From the NCBI GenBank assembly GCA_021372055.1, contig JAJFVB010000128.1, positions 1 through 50,135 of the forward strand: a stretch of DNA of 50,135 bases, written 5' to 3'. The notes below the pieces were generated by a model. That model searched no databases. It was not told the origin of the DNA and saw only the letters and a program-made list of their open reading frames with translations. Source of the DNA: Desulfobacteraceae bacterium. GTDB taxonomy: Bacteria; Desulfobacterota; Syntrophobacteria; Syntrophobacterales; Syntrophobacteraceae. A program made the position numbers and the translations under genes. Shown one piece after another: positions 16,508 to 23,775 of the stretch; positions within the stretch are counted from its first letter, which is position 1; each line of letters starts with the position of its first letter.

Positions 16508-17110
16508 ATGAGGCATAAGAAAATCGCGCTCACCGGCGGAATTGCGACGGGGAAGACAACCGTCGCAAACCGTTTCCGGGAACTCGGCGCTCTAATCCTG
16601 GACGCGGATGAATATGCGCGCAGAGTTGTCGAGCCGGGGACTCCGTCCGCGGCGGCGTTGCGCGAACTCATCGGTCCCGGCTACTACCACGCCAACGGTA
16701 CGTTAAAAAGGCGGGAACTCCGCGAACGTATCATCGAAGACCCCGCCCTGCGCGATCAATTGGACGCGGTGCTCCATCCGTTCATCCTCCAGGCGATGTG
16801 GTCCGAATGGGAAAAGCGCAGAGAACGCAACCCCGGGGCCGTCATAATCTTTGATATTCCACTCCTGTTCGAAGGTGGTTTCGACCGCGATTTCGATGTG
16901 ATCATCCTCGTATTCACTCAGCCCGGCATCCAGGCCCGAAGGTTGGCGGAGCGCGATTGCATAAGCCTCCCCGAGGCTCAACGCACCCTTTCCATTCAGT
17001 TTCCGATCGAGAGCAAGAAAGTCCTCTCCGATTTCGTAATCGAAAACTCCGGCAGCCTGGAAATTACCCTGGAACAAACCGACAAAATCTGGAAGACGCT
17101 AAGCGAATAA
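16508..17110 (+). CDS. coaE: Dephospho-CoA kinase
   Basis: 200 residues from ATG 16508; a TTG two codons upstream is possible, and the ribosome site is weak for both. The P-loop GGIATGKTT is at 10-18, with the typical following LGALILDADEYAR. The substrate-lid region RRELRERIIEDP and the DIPLLFEGG segment are conserved in CoaE. The enzyme phosphorylates the 3'-hydroxyl of dephospho-CoA in the last step of CoA synthesis. Length is normal (about 200). The Nudix gene follows after 132 bases. Confidence 0.92.
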   Translation: MRHKKIALTGGIATGKTTVANRFRELGALILDADEYARRVVEPGTPSAAALRELIGPGYYHANGTLKRRELRERIIEDPALRDQLDAVLHPFILQAMWSEWEKRRERNPGAVIIFDIPLLFEGGFDRDFDVIILVFTQPGIQARRLAERDCISLPEAQRTLSIQFPIESKKVLSDFVIENSGSLEITLEQTDKIWKTLSE

Positions 17111-17242
17111 ACCGGCCCTTCGCAGCCTTTGACCTTCAACGGCCCCGGTCAGGACTGCGTTTACTTTCATCCATTCTGGAGTATAATTTTTCCTTCGGCA
17201 ACGTTTCGCGACACTTTTCGGATACGGAGGAGAAAATACGCC

Positions 17243-17797
17243 ATGGAAGAAACCATCAGGACGCTTGCGATGCTCAAGGCGCGGCATTTCAGCGCAAGGC
17301 TTGACGCTGTCAGGCTCCGAACCGGAAAGATCACGGAACGCATCAAAATTGAGCACCCCGAAGCCGCCGCGATTCTTGCGTTTCAGGACCGCGACAACAT
17401 CCTCATGGTCCGGCAGTGGCGCTACGCCATCGGATGCGAGACGCTCGAGATCCCGGCTGGCAAAGTCGATCCGGGGGAAGCGGTGGAAGCCTGCGCGCGC
17501 CGCGAATTGTTCGAGGAAACCGGCTACAGGGCCGCCCGCATGACGGAAATCTTCAATTATTTTCCTGCGATCGGCTATGCCAATGAGGTCATTCGCATTT
17601 TCGTCGCCACCGGTCTTGAACGCATATCCGACCGGGAGGACAAGGACGAAATCTCCCGCGTGGAACTCGTCGGACTGGAGGATGTTTACGGACGGGTTAC
17701 TCGAGGCGAAATCAGAGACGGCAAGACCGTGATAGGGCTCTCCCTTTTCCGCGCCAAACTCGAAAAGGGTGAAATACAGGACCGTTTTTTCAGTTGA
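17243..17797 (+). CDS. Nudix hydrolase, ADP-ribose pyrophosphatase-like
   Basis: 184 residues. ATG 17243 is chosen because CGGAGGAG (17225-17232) precedes it; the longer upstream reading lacks a ribosome site. The Nudix box runs from GKVDPGEAVEACARRELFEE to TGYRA (73-97), with the catalytic REL-x-EE core. The upstream WRYAIGCETLEIPAG is typical of ADP-sugar and ADP-ribose pyrophosphatases. Its stop is six bases before the gre-like ATG, so the two are probably translated from one message. Confidence 0.88.
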   Translation: MEETIRTLAMLKARHFSARLDAVRLRTGKITERIKIEHPEAAAILAFQDRDNILMVRQWRYAIGCETLEIPAGKVDPGEAVEACARRELFEETGYRAARMTEIFNYFPAIGYANEVIRIFVATGLERISDREDKDEISRVELVGLEDVYGRVTRGEIRDGKTVIGLSLFRAKLEKGEIQDRFFS

Positions 17798-17802
17798 TTC
17801 CC

Positions 17803-18276
17803 ATGAAAAGAAAGATACCCATAACCCGAAGCGGCTACCGCCGCCTTGTACATGAACTGGCGCACCTGCGGCGCAATGTCCGCCCCGAGGTGCTCGAGGA
17901 ACTGCAGGAAGCCAGGGGTTACGGCGTCAAGATTGAAAATCAGCAGTACCTGCTTGCACGCGAAAAGCACCTGAGCCTCCAAAAACGCATCAACGATATA
18001 GAAGACAACCTCGAGCGCTGCGAGATCGTGGTCGGACGCAAGTTTTTCATGAAGCAGGTGGGATTCGGCACTTCGATCACGCTTCTGAATTCGGAATCGG
18101 GAGAAATCAACCGCTACGAAATGGTCGGACCTCTCGAATCGGACATTTCCGAAGGCAAGCTCTCCGTGGAATCACCCGTCGGCAAGGCCGTGATGGGTCG
18201 CCGGGAAGAAGAGGAGGTCCTTGTCCTTACGCCCTCCGGACCCCGCATTTTCCGCATTCTATCGATCGAAATCTAG
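17803..18276 (+). CDS. GreA/GreB-family protein with an altered catalytic tip
   Basis: 157 residues. ATG 17803 lies five bases after the Nudix stop; a TTG at 17794 overlaps that stop. No Shine-Dalgarno is evident for either, so translational coupling is likely. The N-terminal coiled coil and C-terminal FKBP-like domain (FGTSITLLNSESGE, ESPVGKAVMGRREEE) align with GreA throughout. At the tip, where GreA reads EAREHGDLKENAEY, this protein reads EARGYGVKIENQQY. The Asp equivalent to E. coli D41 is Val42, while the Glu equivalent to E44 (E45) is kept. Those two acids hold the Mg2+ that drives RNA cleavage in RNA polymerase, so cleavage may be weak or absent and the protein may regulate polymerase through the secondary channel. 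Confidence 0.85.
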   Translation: MKRKIPITRSGYRRLVHELAHLRRNVRPEVLEELQEARGYGVKIENQQYLLAREKHLSLQKRINDIEDNLERCEIVVGRKFFMKQVGFGTSITLLNSESGEINRYEMVGPLESDISEGKLSVESPVGKAVMGRREEEEVLVLTPSGPRIFRILSIEI

Positions 18277-18375
18277 CGCATCAATTGCGTTCAAGATAGA
18301 ACTGAGGGGGGCGCTCTGGCGCTTGCGACCCGGCCAGCGGCCCGTCAACCCTCATCCCGAAAGGAAACCGGAAAG

Positions 18376-18975
18376 ATGACTGACTTTGACCGTAAGCTCA
18401 ACCGGCTTTACCCTCAGCTTGAAGTGACCCGCATAGACCCCCGGAAAAGGGTCGGACTCGTCGTCGTCCTGACGGGATATGGGAAGGGAAAGACTTCATC
18501 GGCGCTCGGGATGGTGCTCCGGGCCTGCGGTCACGGCATGAAGGTCTGCATGATCCAGTTCATGAAGGGCGATATCTTCACGGGCGAATGGGAAGCAGTC
18601 AAGAAGATGGCCTGCGATGTCGAGTTGATTCCATCCGGCATGGGATTTTGCGGCATACAGGGCAATCCCTTTACGCATGCACAGCACCGGGAGGCGGCCC
18701 AACGCGCGATTGTTCTCGCCAGGCAGCGGATTACATCGGGCGAATACGGCCTCATCGTGCTAGACGAGATAAACAACGCGGTCCATCTGAACCTGGTGGA
18801 TCAGGCGCAGGTCATCGACCTGATCGAGAGCAAGCCGCCTCTCCTGCACCTGGTGCTTACCGGCCGCGACGCAACACCGGAAACAATCGCGCGAGCCGAT
18901 ACGGTGAGCGAGGTCAAGGAAATCGCCCACGCCTACCGTAAGGGCATCGAACCGCAACCGGGAATCGATTTCTGA
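18376..18975 (+). CDS. cobO: Cob(I)alamin/corrinoid adenosyltransferase, CobO/CobA/BtuR type
   Basis: 199 residues from ATG 18376 (GAAAGGAAA upstream). The P-loop GYGKGKTSSALG (34-45), MIQFMKGD, LIVLDEINNAV and LVLTGRDA are family hallmarks. The enzyme transfers the adenosyl group of ATP to Co(I) corrinoids, making coenzyme B12. Adenosylcobalamin is used by diol and ethanolamine lyases housed in some BMCs and by methylmalonyl-CoA mutase. The 99-base leader carries no recognisable cobalamin riboswitch. Confidence 0.92.
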   Translation: MTDFDRKLNRLYPQLEVTRIDPRKRVGLVVVLTGYGKGKTSSALGMVLRACGHGMKVCMIQFMKGDIFTGEWEAVKKMACDVELIPSGMGFCGIQGNPFTHAQHREAAQRAIVLARQRITSGEYGLIVLDEINNAVHLNLVDQAQVIDLIESKPPLLHLVLTGRDATPETIARADTVSEVKEIAHAYRKGIEPQPGIDF

Positions 18976-19016
18976 ATTTTCCAATACCGCATTGAGGGAA
19001 GGAAAAGCGGCCGAAC

Positions 19017-19613
19017 TCAGCCGAGGACCAGGAAAACCTGCTCCGACCGGATGCTGCAATCCTTGAACGGAGCCTCGGCGTCCATGACGGCGCCGTCCAG
19101 TTCGGCTTCGAGTATCGCAGGTTTGAGCAATTCGCACCGGGTCTCGAAAAAGTCGCGAAGATTCGCCCCCTCCAGGAGGATCCCCCGCGCAAGCAGTGCC
19201 GGCCCCATGTCTTCGGCAACGCTATTGAACAGTTTCAACCGCACCGTTACGGTACGTTCTTCGTCGAACAGCGTGCTCCGCCCCCCCCCGTCCACGCGGG
19301 AGCGCAACGAGGCTATCGGGCTTCCCTGCCGGAATATCGCGCCCGCAAGCCCGGGCAGGGCGGCGGAAAGCGCTATTACCGAACCGCTTCCGATATATTC
19401 CTTCCGGGCGTCGTCCACGGCCCCGCCGTTATGGAAGACCGTCTGCACCCGCGTCCGAAGGTACCCGGGGGAAAAGCCCGCAAGGAAAAGCACCTCCTCA
19501 AGCGGCAGGCCCGCTGCGACATTGAGGAGAAATCCCTGCTGAAAAAGGGCCAGGAAACGCTTGACGAGATTCGCTTCCACCTTGAGTCGGAGCTTCGGAA
19601 CTGCGGCAATCAC
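19017..19613 (-). CDS. Unknown protein, third gene of the tyrosine operon
   Basis: 198 residues starting at GTG 19613, with GGAG upstream on the minus strand, 21 bases after the tyrA stop. I do not recognise the family securely. Visible features are an N-terminal segment RFLALFQQGFLLNVAAGLPLEEVLF; a block RTRVQTVFHNGGAVDD...GSGSVIALSAALPGLAGAIFRQGS, which looks like a conserved domain; and a C-terminal domain with LARGILLEGANLRDFF. It has no clear TM helix or cofactor motif. The tight spacing and shared strand put it under the aroF leader control. Confidence 0.6.
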   Translation of the reverse strand: MIAAVPKLRLKVEANLVKRFLALFQQGFLLNVAAGLPLEEVLFLAGFSPGYLRTRVQTVFHNGGAVDDARKEYIGSGSVIALSAALPGLAGAIFRQGSPIASLRSRVDGGGRSTLFDEERTVTVRLKLFNSVAEDMGPALLARGILLEGANLRDFFETRCELLKPAILEAELDGAVMDAEAPFKDCSIRSEQVFLVLG

Positions 19614-19634
19614 CGGGCTTCTCCAGGCTTGCGG

Positions 19635-20540
19635 TCAGACGACGGCATTCTTTCCGTTTGTCAGTTGAACGGAAAAGTCGAGGATCTCGGAACTCTCCCG
19701 GTAGGCCTCCCTGCAAAAGCCGCCAAGGTGACGAGCGCTACGCTCGAAATCCTCGGCAAAGCTCTTCAGGTCGCCGCTCCGGTAGAACTTCTCGTAAATC
19801 TCCAAACCTTCCCTCAGGGTCGAAAAAATCTCGCCCGAATTCGGGTTCATCCCGGTGATGGCCGCGTAGAGTTCCGGGTTCTGCGCCAGTATCCGGCCCA
19901 CCAGGTTCATTTCTATCCTGTAGCTCGGACTTGTATATTCCATAGTCTCCGCGATGTCTATGTCAAGCCGGCGCAGGGTCCTTCCGATGAGCATCGTCGT
20001 GAGGTGAAACAGGACCTGGATGATGCTCATCATCCGGTCGTGCTCCTCCGGACTGCACTCTTTAACGCGGATCCGGCTGTCCGAGAAAAGGCCGCGAAGC
20101 CACGCCCAGTCGGCCTCGTCGATCCGAACCGGGCATGCGACAAGCGTCTGTCCGACAAAACTCGAAACGCGTCCGCCGAACATGGGATGAAGTCCGACAA
20201 CGAAAGCCCTGGACTTGAGCATCTCCCGGACCGGTCCCGACTTGAGGCTGGTAAGGTCCATTACGAGCTGATCCGGACGTATGACAGAGAGGAGTCCCCG
20301 TATGATTTCAACCGTTTTGTGCAGCGGAACGGCGAAAAGGACGATATCCGATGCCTTCACGACTTCTTCGGGGCTCAAGTCTGTTCCCCGATCGCCCACC
20401 ACGACCCGAAACCCGAGGGACTGGAAGAATCCGGAAAAAAGCCTTCCCATTTCACCGCATCCGCCGACGATCCCCACAACCGACCCGGTGTTCCAGCGCG
20501 GGTTTACGGTCGCGGGGCTCGAAAAGTGAGGGTTATCCAT
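19635..20540 (-). CDS. tyrA: Prephenate dehydrogenase (TyrA family)
   Basis: 301 residues from ATG 20540, chosen because GGAGAAAGG precedes it on the minus strand; an alternative TTG lies 10 codons upstream. The NAD(P)-binding loop is GGCGEMG (26-32). DIVLFAVPLHKT and LHPMFGG are conserved in TyrA; the HPMFG loop contacts prephenate. The C-terminal half is helical. There is no fused chorismate mutase and no obvious C-terminal ACT domain. It converts prephenate to 4-hydroxyphenylpyruvate (or acts on arogenate) in tyrosine synthesis. It lies 74 bases downstream of the DAHP synthase gene. Confidence 0.88.
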   Translation of the reverse strand: MDNPHFSSPATVNPRWNTGSVVGIVGGCGEMGRLFSGFFQSLGFRVVVGDRGTDLSPEEVVKASDIVLFAVPLHKTVEIIRGLLSVIRPDQLVMDLTSLKSGPVREMLKSRAFVVGLHPMFGGRVSSFVGQTLVACPVRIDEADWAWLRGLFSDSRIRVKECSPEEHDRMMSIIQVLFHLTTMLIGRTLRRLDIDIAETMEYTSPSYRIEMNLVGRILAQNPELYAAITGMNPNSGEIFSTLREGLEIYEKFYRSGDLKSFAEDFERSARHLGGFCREAYRESSEILDFSVQLTNGKNAVV

Positions 20541-20614
20541 GTCCTTTCTCCATTGTCTTCCGCCGGACAATGCCCAAGCAAGGTCCCGCGGCTGGAATCG
20601 CCGTTAAGGCGGGT

Positions 20615-21628
20615 CTATATAAACCGGTCGACCGCTTCCGCAACCCGGCGGCAATCCTCGACCATTTTTGAGAAATCCTTTGGACGAAGCGATTGCGGGC
20701 CATCGCTCAAAGCCTCCTCCGGACGCACATGGACCTCGACCAGAAGCCCGTCCGCACCCGCCGCAATCGCCGCTTTCGCCATCGCCGGAACCAGATCCAC
20801 CCTGCCCACGGCATGACTCGGATCGACTATCACGGGAAGGTGTGTCAGCTGCTTCAAAAGAGGCACGGCGCTGATATCCAGCGTGTTGCGCGTCTCGGTC
20901 TCAAAGGTCCGGAGTCCCCGCTCGCAAAGGATCACCTTCTCGTTGCCCTGAGCCATGATGTATTCGGCCGACATGAGGAACTCTTTAATGGTCGCGCAGA
21001 GGCCTCTTTTGAGGATCACGGGCTTGTCGATGTTCCCCACTTCAGTCAGTAACCTGAAATTCTGCATGTTCCGCGTGCCGATCTGGACGATATCGGCGTA
21101 CTTGCAGACCAGCACCGTATCTCGCGGGTCCATCAGTTCGGTTACCACCATCATGCCGTGACGGTCGCGAACGCTGGCAAGAAACTTCAATCCCTTTTCG
21201 CCCCAACCCTGGAAAGCATAGGGGGACGTGCGAGGCTTGAATGCCCCGCCCCTCAGGAACTTCACTCCCGCCGGCTGGATCGCATCCGCTATTTCGTCAA
21301 GCACCTCCCTGCTCTCGACCGCGCAAGGACCCGCAATGATCTGGATCTGCTGGCCGCCGATTTCGGAGCCGTTAACCCGTATAACGGTATTTTCCGGTTT
21401 GAACTCCCTGCTGACCAGTTTGTAAGGCTTGAGTATGGGCAGCACCGATTCCACTCCGGGAAAGGACTGCATCGGCAGTTCCGCAATTAGCCGTTCGTCG
21501 CCGATTGCCCCAATGATCGTCCTGTGTTCGCCCTTCGAGATATGGGCCCTCAGACCCATGTCCTCAAGACGCTGAACGATCCTGGACAAGTCTTCCTCCT
21601 GGTGATCGGGCCGCAATACGATAATCAT
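20615..21628 (-). CDS. aroF: 3-deoxy-7-phosphoheptulonate (DAHP) synthase, type I with ferredoxin-like regulatory domain
   Basis: 337 residues from ATG 21628, with AGGAGGAGGT just upstream on the minus strand; an in-frame start further upstream would overlap the attenuator tail. Residues about 1-70 ([30 protein letters not shown]) form the ferredoxin-like domain that binds tyrosine or phenylalanine in Thermotoga-type enzymes. The catalytic barrel has [44 protein letters not shown] and VDPSHAVGR. The enzyme condenses phosphoenolpyruvate and erythrose 4-phosphate, the first step of the shikimate pathway. It heads the operon behind a Tyr/Phe leader peptide and terminator. Confidence 0.95.
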   Translation of the reverse strand: MIIVLRPDHQEEDLSRIVQRLEDMGLRAHISKGEHRTIIGAIGDERLIAELPMQSFPGVESVLPILKPYKLVSREFKPENTVIRVNGSEIGGQQIQIIAGPCAVESREVLDEIADAIQPAGVKFLRGGAFKPRTSPYAFQGWGEKGLKFLASVRDRHGMMVVTELMDPRDTVLVCKYADIVQIGTRNMQNFRLLTEVGNIDKPVILKRGLCATIKEFLMSAEYIMAQGNEKVILCERGLRTFETETRNTLDISAVPLLKQLTHLPVIVDPSHAVGRVDLVPAMAKAAIAAGADGLLVEVHVRPEEALSDGPQSLRPKDFSKMVEDCRRVAEAVDRFI

Positions 21629-21701
21629 GACGTTTGTACCTCCTCCTAAAACATTGCCGATTCCTTCGATACCCCCGGCCGAACCGCCGGACGGAAGCAT
21701 C

Positions 21702-21742
21702 AAAAAACAAAAAAGCCGTGAGCACCTCAGGCACTCACGGCT
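21702..21742 (-). terminator. Intrinsic terminator of the aroF attenuator
   Basis: On the minus strand AGCCGTGAG (21742-21734) pairs perfectly with CTCACGGCT (21722-21714) over an 11-base loop. It is followed by TTTTTTG and TTTTTTG (21713-21702 region). It lies 27 bases after the leader peptide stop and 85 bases before the aroF start. A competing helix is possible: CGCCTCGGGTAT within the leader ORF (21794-21783) can pair, with some G-U pairs, to GTGCCTGAGGTG (21734-21723) in the terminator loop and its edge. Confidence 0.85.
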
Positions 21743-21769
21743 TCCAACACTTACACGGCTGGATACTTT

Positions 21770-21847
21770 TCAGGAGCAGAGCATACCCGAGGCGTTCCCT
21801 TCGGAGGGATAAAAATAAAAGCAATAATAATACAGCCGGGTCGTCAT
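21770..21847 (-). CDS. Tyr/Phe-rich leader peptide controlling aroF-tyrA
   Basis: 25 residues from ATG 21847, with AGGAGAAA a few bases upstream on the minus strand, to TGA 21772-21770. Codons 6-13 read TAT TAT TAT TGC TTT TAT TTT TAT (YYYCFYFY), that is five Tyr and two Phe codons in eight. It sits between a sigma70-like promoter and an intrinsic terminator, the layout of a ribosome-mediated attenuator. The inference is that shortage of charged tRNA-Tyr (or tRNA-Phe) stalls the ribosome here and allows read-through into aroF-tyrA. Confidence 0.85.
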   Translation of the reverse strand: MTTRLYYYCFYFYPSEGNASGMLCS

Positions 21848-21870
21848 GCTTTCTCCTGTCAGTTCTACTG

Positions 21871-21899
21871 AATAGAAAGGATCATCTCGTTTTTGTCAA
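21871..21899 (-). promoter_or_regulatory. Sigma70-type promoter of the aroF-tyrA operon
   Basis: On the minus strand, TTGACA (21899-21894), a 17-base spacer, then TCTATT (21876-21871). The predicted start is near 21864, about 17 bases before the leader peptide ATG. The -35 is a perfect match. Confidence 0.75.
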
Positions 21900-22137
21900 G
21901 AAGAATTATTCCCATGTCCTTGTCCGGACCGCGGGAAATATCGGCTGACAGCCCGCATTTGCGCCGCTAAAAAAAAGTACTTTTCCGGAAACGCCTCAAT
22001 CCGCGAAACACTACTGCCTAACGTCTTTCTGGGAGGCTTTACCGCCTCACCGGATTCTCTCCGATTGAAATTCGACCCATTCTCAAAGGATCGCGCGCTC
22101 CGACGATAAATCGAATCAGCGCACCCGCGCCCGAATC

Positions 22138-22184
22138 ACCGTGGACAATATTTGCCCCGTCCACCGGTCCGCTTTTTTGTGGAC
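22138..22184 (+). promoter_or_regulatory. Alternative hairpins upstream of lysC
   Basis: GTCCAC (22159-22164) can pair either with GTGGAC at 22141-22146 or with GTGGAC at 22179-22184. The upstream option extends to ACC/GGT with one bulged C and is followed, four bases on, by six Ts (22173-22178). This looks like a terminator with a competing helix. No leader peptide with Lys, Thr or Met runs was found. The rest of 21900-22267 shows no gene. Confidence 0.35.
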
Positions 22185-22267
22185 AACGCCGCTCATTTTG
22201 GTTACTTGCGTATTGTTTTTATTGCGACTTCGGGTCGTGACTCTGCACAGTGGAGGTAAGGAGACAG

Positions 22268-23533
22268 ATGGCGTTAGTTGTACAAAAATATGGTGGAACG
22301 TCGGTGGCCAATGCCGAACGGATAAATGCCGTGGCCGACAGGGTTCTACGTCGGCAAAAGCAGGGGGATCAGGTTGTTGTCGTTTTGTCGGCCCGTGCCG
22401 GTGAAACCGACAGGCTGATCAAGCTCGGAAACGAAATGACCTCATGCCCCGACGCCCGGGAAATGGACGTGCTGCTCGCCACGGGTGAACAGACCACGAT
22501 CGCCCTTTTCTGCATCGCGGTTAAAGCCCGTGGGTTCGACGCCGTTTCCATGACCGGCTATCAGGCCGGAATCATGACGGATGGCCGGTTCGGCGCAGCC
22601 AGGATACACTGGATCCAGACACAGCCGATCATGGACAAGCTCTCCGAGGGCAAGATCGTTGTGGTGGCCGGATTCCAGGGATACGACGACGACGGCAACA
22701 TAACCACGCTCGGCCGCGGCGGCTCCGATACGACCGCGGTTGCCCTTGCCGCCGCCCTGGGCGCCGATGTATGCGAAATCTACACCGATGTTGAAGGCGT
22801 TTTTACGACCGATCCCAATATATGCTCCAAGGCACGCAAACTCGAACGGATAAGCTACGAGGAAATGCTGGAGATGGCCAGCATGGGCGCGAAGGTCCTT
22901 CACATCCGCTCTGTTGAGTTCGGCATGAAGTACAACGTTCCCATAATGGTGCTTTCCTCTTTCACCGACGCTCCGGGAACCCTGGTTACACGGGAGGATG
23001 ATACAATGGAAAAGGTGGTCGTTTCCGGAATCACCTACAATAAGACCGAAGGAAGAATTACGATTACCAACGTTCCCGATCAGCCCGGGGTGGCCGCAAA
23101 GGTTTTCGACCCCATTTCCGGCGCTGGAATCAATGTGGATCTCATCGTGCAGGGCGCAAGCGGCGTTCCCGGAACGGCGAATATGTCCTTTACGGTCCCC
23201 AAGGCCGCGCACGCCAAGACGATCGACATTCTCAAGCAGGTCGCGCAGGGATTCGGGAACTCCAGCCAGGTGCTCGGAGACACGGATATCGCAAAGATCT
23301 CCATCATCGGGCTCGGCATGAGAAATCACAGCGGCGTAGCTACAAAAATGTTCTCGACGCTTGCGCAGAACAATATCAACATCAAGATGATTGCGACATC
23401 GGAGATAAAGATCTCCTGCATCATCGACGAAAAATACACCGAACTGGCCGTAAGAGTGCTGCACGACGCCTTCGAACTCGACAAGGAGTTCCAGGCTCCC
23501 GGCAACATCCAGATTCGGGAAGAAAAAGAATAG
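22268..23533 (+). CDS. lysC: Aspartate kinase
   Basis: 421 residues from ATG 22268 with AAGGAG at 22257-22262. MALVVQKYGGTSVANAERI is the classic aspartokinase start. FQGYDDDGNITTLGRGGSDTTAVALAAALGA holds the nucleotide and aspartate site. Two ACT-type regulatory regions fill the C-terminal 150 residues (ITNVPDQPGVAAKVFDPISGAGINVDLIVQ and SIIGLGMRNHSGVATKMF). It makes aspartyl phosphate for lysine, threonine and methionine. An internal start for the beta-subunit found in some species is possible but not demonstrated. Confidence 0.96.
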   Translation: MALVVQKYGGTSVANAERINAVADRVLRRQKQGDQVVVVLSARAGETDRLIKLGNEMTSCPDAREMDVLLATGEQTTIALFCIAVKARGFDAVSMTGYQAGIMTDGRFGAARIHWIQTQPIMDKLSEGKIVVVAGFQGYDDDGNITTLGRGGSDTTAVALAAALGADVCEIYTDVEGVFTTDPNICSKARKLERISYEEMLEMASMGAKVLHIRSVEFGMKYNVPIMVLSSFTDAPGTLVTREDDTMEKVVVSGITYNKTEGRITITNVPDQPGVAAKVFDPISGAGINVDLIVQGASGVPGTANMSFTVPKAAHAKTIDILKQVAQGFGNSSQVLGDTDIAKISIIGLGMRNHSGVATKMFSTLAQNNINIKMIATSEIKISCIIDEKYTELAVRVLHDAFELDKEFQAPGNIQIREEKE

Positions 23534-23548
23534 CGCGGAATTTTCGGT

Positions 23549-23597
23549 CCGGAAAGCCGGCGCAGACAAACCTTCAATCCCTTGCGCCGCTTTCCGG
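23549..23597. repeat. Long hairpin after lysC
   Basis: CCGGAAAG plus CGGCGCA (23549-23556 and 23558-23564) pair with TGCGCCG plus CTTTCCGG (23583-23597). This gives 15 base pairs with one bulged C and an 18-base loop. No T-run follows, so it may be a factor-dependent end or an RNA-stability element for lysC. Confidence 0.5.
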
Positions 23598-23775
23598 GCA
23601 TGAGCGTTCGCTCCGGCATATTCCCCAGTCCTCGTTGCATGTCCGCCCGATTCGCATCCTCGTCTCCACAGCTCACGGGTCGTCCGCTTTTGCGACCAGG
23701 CTCCCGATGAAGCCGTATCCGGCGGGCCGCAACCATTGCCCGTTTTACGCAACCACGACTTGAGGAACTGACCCG

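Noticed and set aside
18277-18375. Cobalamin riboswitch before cobO
   Set aside because: The gap is only 99 bases and lacks the B12-box sequence, which is too short for the known aptamer.
21913-22010. Lysine-rich leader peptide for lysC (AAAAAAAAG run near 21970)
   Set aside because: The frame that reads the Lys codons has no start codon with a ribosome site, and the ATG frame stops before the A-run.
22138-22184. Replication origin suggested by DnaA-box-like TGTGGACAA
   Set aside because: Only imperfect single boxes, with no dnaA, dnaN or gidA neighbourhood and no AT-rich unwinding element.
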